Of a DNA stretch of 24,155 nucleotides, positions 21,899-24,155 are shown piece by piece. Position 1 is the stretch's first letter, and each line of letters starts with the position of its first letter. The translations under genes and the position numbers were made by a program. The notes under the pieces were generated by a model that saw only the letters and a program-made list of their open reading frames with translations, had not been told where the DNA came from and did not search any database. The stretch comes from Clostridia bacterium (lineage in GTDB: Bacteria > Bacillota > Clostridia > Oscillospirales > Butyricicoccaceae): assembly GCA_017396925.1 (NCBI GenBank), contig JAFQKM010000063.1, forward strand, positions 1-24,155, in the 5' to 3' direction.

Positions 21899-23512
21899 TT
21901 ATGCCTGATAGACGATCTTGCCGTTCATAACGGTCATCTGGACCTTGACATTCTTGATCTGATCGGGGCAGATGGTGAAGATATCATCCGACAGGACGGC
22001 CAGGTCGGCGTAATAGCCGGGCAGCAGGCGGCCCTTGACCTTTTCTTCAAAGCTGTTCCATGCACCGTCGATGGTGTAGTGGTCGACGGCGGTCTCGACA
22101 TCGACAGCCTCGCCGGGCAGCCAGCCTTCGGCAGGGAAGCCCGAGAGATCCTTGCGGGTAACGGCGCAGTAGAGGTTCTCCATGGTCTTGAGGTCCTCGA
22201 CGGGGGCGTCGGTGCCGTAGGAATTGTGGATACCCAGCTTGTCCATGGTGCCGAAAGCATAGGAGGTGGAAGCCAGCTCCTTGCCGACGCGGTCTTCGAC
22301 AATGTGCATATCGTAATGCAGGAAGATGGGCTGGACCAGGCCGGCTACCTGATTTTCGGCAAAGCGCTCGACCAGAGGCAGATCGGTGATCTGGCAGTGG
22401 ACGATGGCGTGGCGCAGGGGGTTGCCGTCGTGCTGCATCGACTTTTCATAAGCGTCGAGGACCATCTCGATGGCGCGGTCGCCGATGGCATGGATGGCTA
22501 CCTGCATGTTGTTCTTCTTGGAAGCGGCCATAAAGGCATCCAGCTGCTCGGGGGAGACACACATGATGCCCTTTGTGCCGGCTTCATCGGCATAGTCATT
22601 GCGCATCAGGGCGGTACGGGCGCCCAGCGAGCCGTCGCTCAGCAGCTTGAGGGGGCCGATCTTGTTCATGGCCGAGCCGAAGCCGGTGCGGAAGCCGCTG
22701 GCCATAAACTGCTCGTAGCCTTCGATGGTAGAGAAGCCGCACTGCTGGTAGACACGAACCGAAGCGATGCCTTCGTCGACCAGCGACTGGTAGGCATTCC
22801 AGACCATCTGATAGTTGCTTTCGTACATATCGTTGGTCTGAACCGATGTGATGCCGTGGCTGGAAGCGTGGGCCATGGCGGTCTTGATGATCTCGCGGGA
22901 CAGTTCAAAGTCGGGGGCCTTGACCAGCTTCTGGATCAGATCCATGGCATGCTCCTTGAAGATGCCGTTGGGCTGGCCGTCGGGGCCGATCTCAAACTCG
23001 CCGCCCTCGATCTGTGCGGTCTCGGCAGTGATGCCGGCCAGTTCCAGCGCCTTGGTGTTGCAGGACAGCATATGGCCGCAGGTACGGGTGATGATGATGG
23101 CGTGCTCGGTGGAGACCTTGTCGAGGTCGAAGCGGTTGGGCATACGCTTTTCATCGGTGAAATAGTCGTGGTTCCAGCCGCGGCCGACAACGATCGAACC
23201 GGGGGCAGGCTGATGCTTTTCGATGAAAGCACGGCTGCGGTCGATGACTTCCTGCATCGAGGTCGAGCCATAGAGCTGGATGGCCAGCAGGGTGCGGCCG
23301 ACATTGTAGAGATGCATATGGGAATCGATCAGGCCGGGGATGACCGTCTTGCCGCCCAGATCGATGACCTGTGCGTCGCCTGCCTGGGGCAGGATCTCTT
23401 CGTTGGTGCCGACGGCGGCAACCAGACCGTCGCGGATCAGGATGGCCTGGGCATAGCGGCCCTTTTCCAGATAGATCTTGCCGTTATGCAGAAGCATAGC
23501 TGTATTTTCCAT
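21899..23512 (-). CDS. YtcJ-like amidohydrolase (Amidohydro_3 family)
   Basis: A 537-residue metal-dependent hydrolase. The N-terminal beta-sandwich ends at VIPGLIDSHMH with metal histidines His65 and His67. Family residues further on are Lys289 in GPLKLLSDGSLGART, His341 in AIHAIGDRA, His372 in HAIVHCQ and the catalytic Asp435 in YGTDAPVE. The C-terminal tail returns to the sandwich (LPGYYADLAVLSDD). The group includes N-substituted formamide deformylase and many uncharacterized YtcJ proteins, so the substrate is unknown. No signal peptide is seen, so it is likely cytoplasmic. It is a single-gene unit with its own promoter and terminator; GGAGGT precedes the ATG at 23512. It is unrelated in operon terms to the two other amidohydrolases (nagA, iadA) here. 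Confidence 0.9.
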   Translation of the reverse strand: MENTAMLLHNGKIYLEKGRYAQAILIRDGLVAAVGTNEEILPQAGDAQVIDLGGKTVIPGLIDSHMHLYNVGRTLLAIQLYGSTSMQEVIDRSRAFIEKHQPAPGSIVVGRGWNHDYFTDEKRMPNRFDLDKVSTEHAIIITRTCGHMLSCNTKALELAGITAETAQIEGGEFEIGPDGQPNGIFKEHAMDLIQKLVKAPDFELSREIIKTAMAHASSHGITSVQTNDMYESNYQMVWNAYQSLVDEGIASVRVYQQCGFSTIEGYEQFMASGFRTGFGSAMNKIGPLKLLSDGSLGARTALMRNDYADEAGTKGIMCVSPEQLDAFMAASKKNNMQVAIHAIGDRAIEMVLDAYEKSMQHDGNPLRHAIVHCQITDLPLVERFAENQVAGLVQPIFLHYDMHIVEDRVGKELASTSYAFGTMDKLGIHNSYGTDAPVEDLKTMENLYCAVTRKDLSGFPAEGWLPGEAVDVETAVDHYTIDGAWNSFEEKVKGRLLPGYYADLAVLSDDIFTICPDQIKNVKVQMTVMNGKIVYQA

Positions 23513-23545
23513 GGGGATTACCTCCGTATATTTTTATTCATCTTG

Positions 23546-23574
23546 ATTATAGCATAAGTCGCGTCAGGTGAAAA
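23546..23574 (-). promoter_or_regulatory. Promoter of the amidohydrolase gene
   Basis: On the minus strand, -35 TTTTCA (23574-23569), 17 bases, then -10 TATAAT (23551-23546) preceded by TGC, an extended -10 element. Confidence 0.75.
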
Positions 23575-23609
23575 GAGGGGAGGACAAAGGGGAAAAACTG
23601 TCGGCCAAC

Positions 23610-23629
23610 CGTAAATAAATCGTAAATAA
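23610..23629. repeat. Tandem CGTAAATAA sequence, possible operator
   Basis: CGTAAATAA occurs at 23610-23618 and again at 23621-23629, 11 bases apart, about one helical turn. It sits between the divergent amidohydrolase and lipid-kinase genes. A regulator-binding role is only a suggestion. Confidence 0.35.
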
Positions 23630-23710
23630 TGGACAGAAGTGCCCAAAGTGTGGAAAAAGTGTGATAGAATAAGGTGCCGATACAGGCTAAAAATTTATGA
23701 ATTCCAACCA

Positions 23711-23738
23711 TTGTATTCGGCCTATGGAGGAATATAAT
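23711..23738 (+). promoter_or_regulatory. Probable promoter of the lipid-kinase gene
   Basis: -35 TTGTAT (23711-23716) and -10 TATAAT (23733-23738) with 16 bases between. An extended -10 match (TGATAGAAT, 23662-23670) upstream could be a second start but lacks a -35 box. Confidence 0.6.
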
Positions 23739-23792
23739 AAAAAACAGAATACGAATCTGTTTTATCGACAGCATGAAAGGACTTTCCCGATC

Positions 23793-24155
23793 ATGGAAGA
23801 GAAAAAACTTTTATTGATCATCAATCCGGTTTCGGGCAGAATGAAGATCAGCACGGCGGTCTTTGACGTCGTCAAGGTCTTTTCGGATGCCGGTTATCTG
23901 GTTACAGTACAAATGACCAGAGGCCGCGGCGATGCCACACACTTCATCAAGCGCCATGGTGCGCAGCATGATCTGGTGGTGGTCTGCGGCGGCGACGGTA
24001 CGCTTAACGAGGGCATCATGGGCGTCATTGATGCCAGGCTCGACCTGCCCATCGGCTACATTCCCTGCGGCACCACCAACGATTTTGCCGCCGGCCTGGG
24101 CCTTGAGCGCGACGACCTGAAAAAGGCCGCCGAGCGCATTGTCAACGGCACCCCC
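23793..24155 (+). CDS. Diacylglycerol/lipid kinase family protein, N-terminal part (cut by the window edge)
   Basis: The first 121 codons of a DagK/YegS-type kinase; the frame is still open at the last base. The nucleotide-binding fold is clear: LLLIINPVSGR at the start (6-16), the ATP loop GGDGT (66-70) and PCGTTNDFA (91-99). Such enzymes phosphorylate diacylglycerol or similar lipids at the inner membrane face, recycling lipid from teichoic-acid synthesis. The start at ATG 23793 is supported by GAAAGGAC 10 bases upstream; an earlier ATG at 23773 is out of frame. The C-terminal lipid-binding domain is outside the window, so lipid specificity (DgkB or other) cannot be judged. Confidence 0.9.
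   Translation, partial: MEEKKLLLIINPVSGRMKISTAVFDVVKVFSDAGYLVTVQMTRGRGDATHFIKRHGAQHDLVVVCGGDGTLNEGIMGVIDARLDLPIGYIPCGTTNDFAAGLGLERDDLKKAAERIVNGTP

Noticed and set aside
21884..23557. A 557-codon plus-strand frame opposite the amidohydrolase
   Set aside because: It runs through two terminator hairpins and a promoter, and has repetitive composition; the minus-strand gene has all metal residues.
1..24155. CRISPR arrays, tRNA or rRNA genes, transposases, integrases, phage or toxin-antitoxin genes
   Set aside because: Looked for on both strands; no spaced identical repeats, cloverleaf genes or mobile-element proteins were recognised.

Overview
The window reads as chromosomal housekeeping DNA from a GC-rich member of the Clostridia (Firmicutes). 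The best guess is an Oscillospiraceae/Ruminococcaceae-like gut anaerobe, but the species cannot be named from sequence alone. The evidence is the Firmicutes gene order rimP-nusA-ylxR-ylxQ-infB-rbfA-nrnA-truB-ribF, a glmS ribozyme upstream of glmS, strong AGGAGG-type ribosome binding sites, several GTG/TTG starts, clear sigma-A-type promoters, and a SigH-like sigma factor. No phage, insertion sequence, tRNA, rRNA or CRISPR array was seen.

Layout. (1) 30-3870, plus strand: the end of an operon of cutC, a ROK sugar kinase, nagA and iadA. The first three genes are joined by 4-bp overlaps; the theme is amino-sugar salvage plus isoaspartyl-dipeptide hydrolysis. (2) 3950-13828: a long translation/ribosome-assembly operon with its own promoter and a conspicuous leader hairpin. 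It runs rimP, nusA, ylxR, ylxQ, infB, rbfA, nrnA, truB, ribF and a membrane-anchored M20 peptidase, and stops at a 15-bp bidirectional terminator. (3) 13865-14883, minus strand: a HAD phosphatase and a VOC protein. (4) 14959-17280: ruvC, a terminator, a new promoter, then ruvA-ruvB for Holliday-junction processing. (5) 17301-20770: glmM, a glmS ribozyme and glmS, which make amino-sugar precursors for the cell wall. (6) 20819-21847: a SigH-like sigma factor and a small double zinc-ribbon protein. (7) 21862-23551, minus strand: a YtcJ-type amidohydrolase. (8) 23793 to the end: the start of a diacylglycerol/lipid kinase.

How the parts connect: NagA makes glucosamine-6-phosphate, the ligand of the glmS ribozyme found 16 kb downstream. 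GlmS makes the same compound and GlmM converts it to glucosamine-1-phosphate, so salvage and synthesis of one metabolite are both present here and the synthetic arm carries its own RNA sensor.

The most unusual feature is just after nusA. The last 22 codons, the stop codon and 6 further bases are repeated 204 bp downstream in the same frame. The copies differ at eight third-codon positions, all synonymous, and a 123-bp array of five predicted hairpins lies between them. Drift after a simple duplication does not easily give this pattern. It suggests that a hairpin-rich segment carrying (or flanked by) a divergent nusA 3' end was gained without altering the NusA protein.
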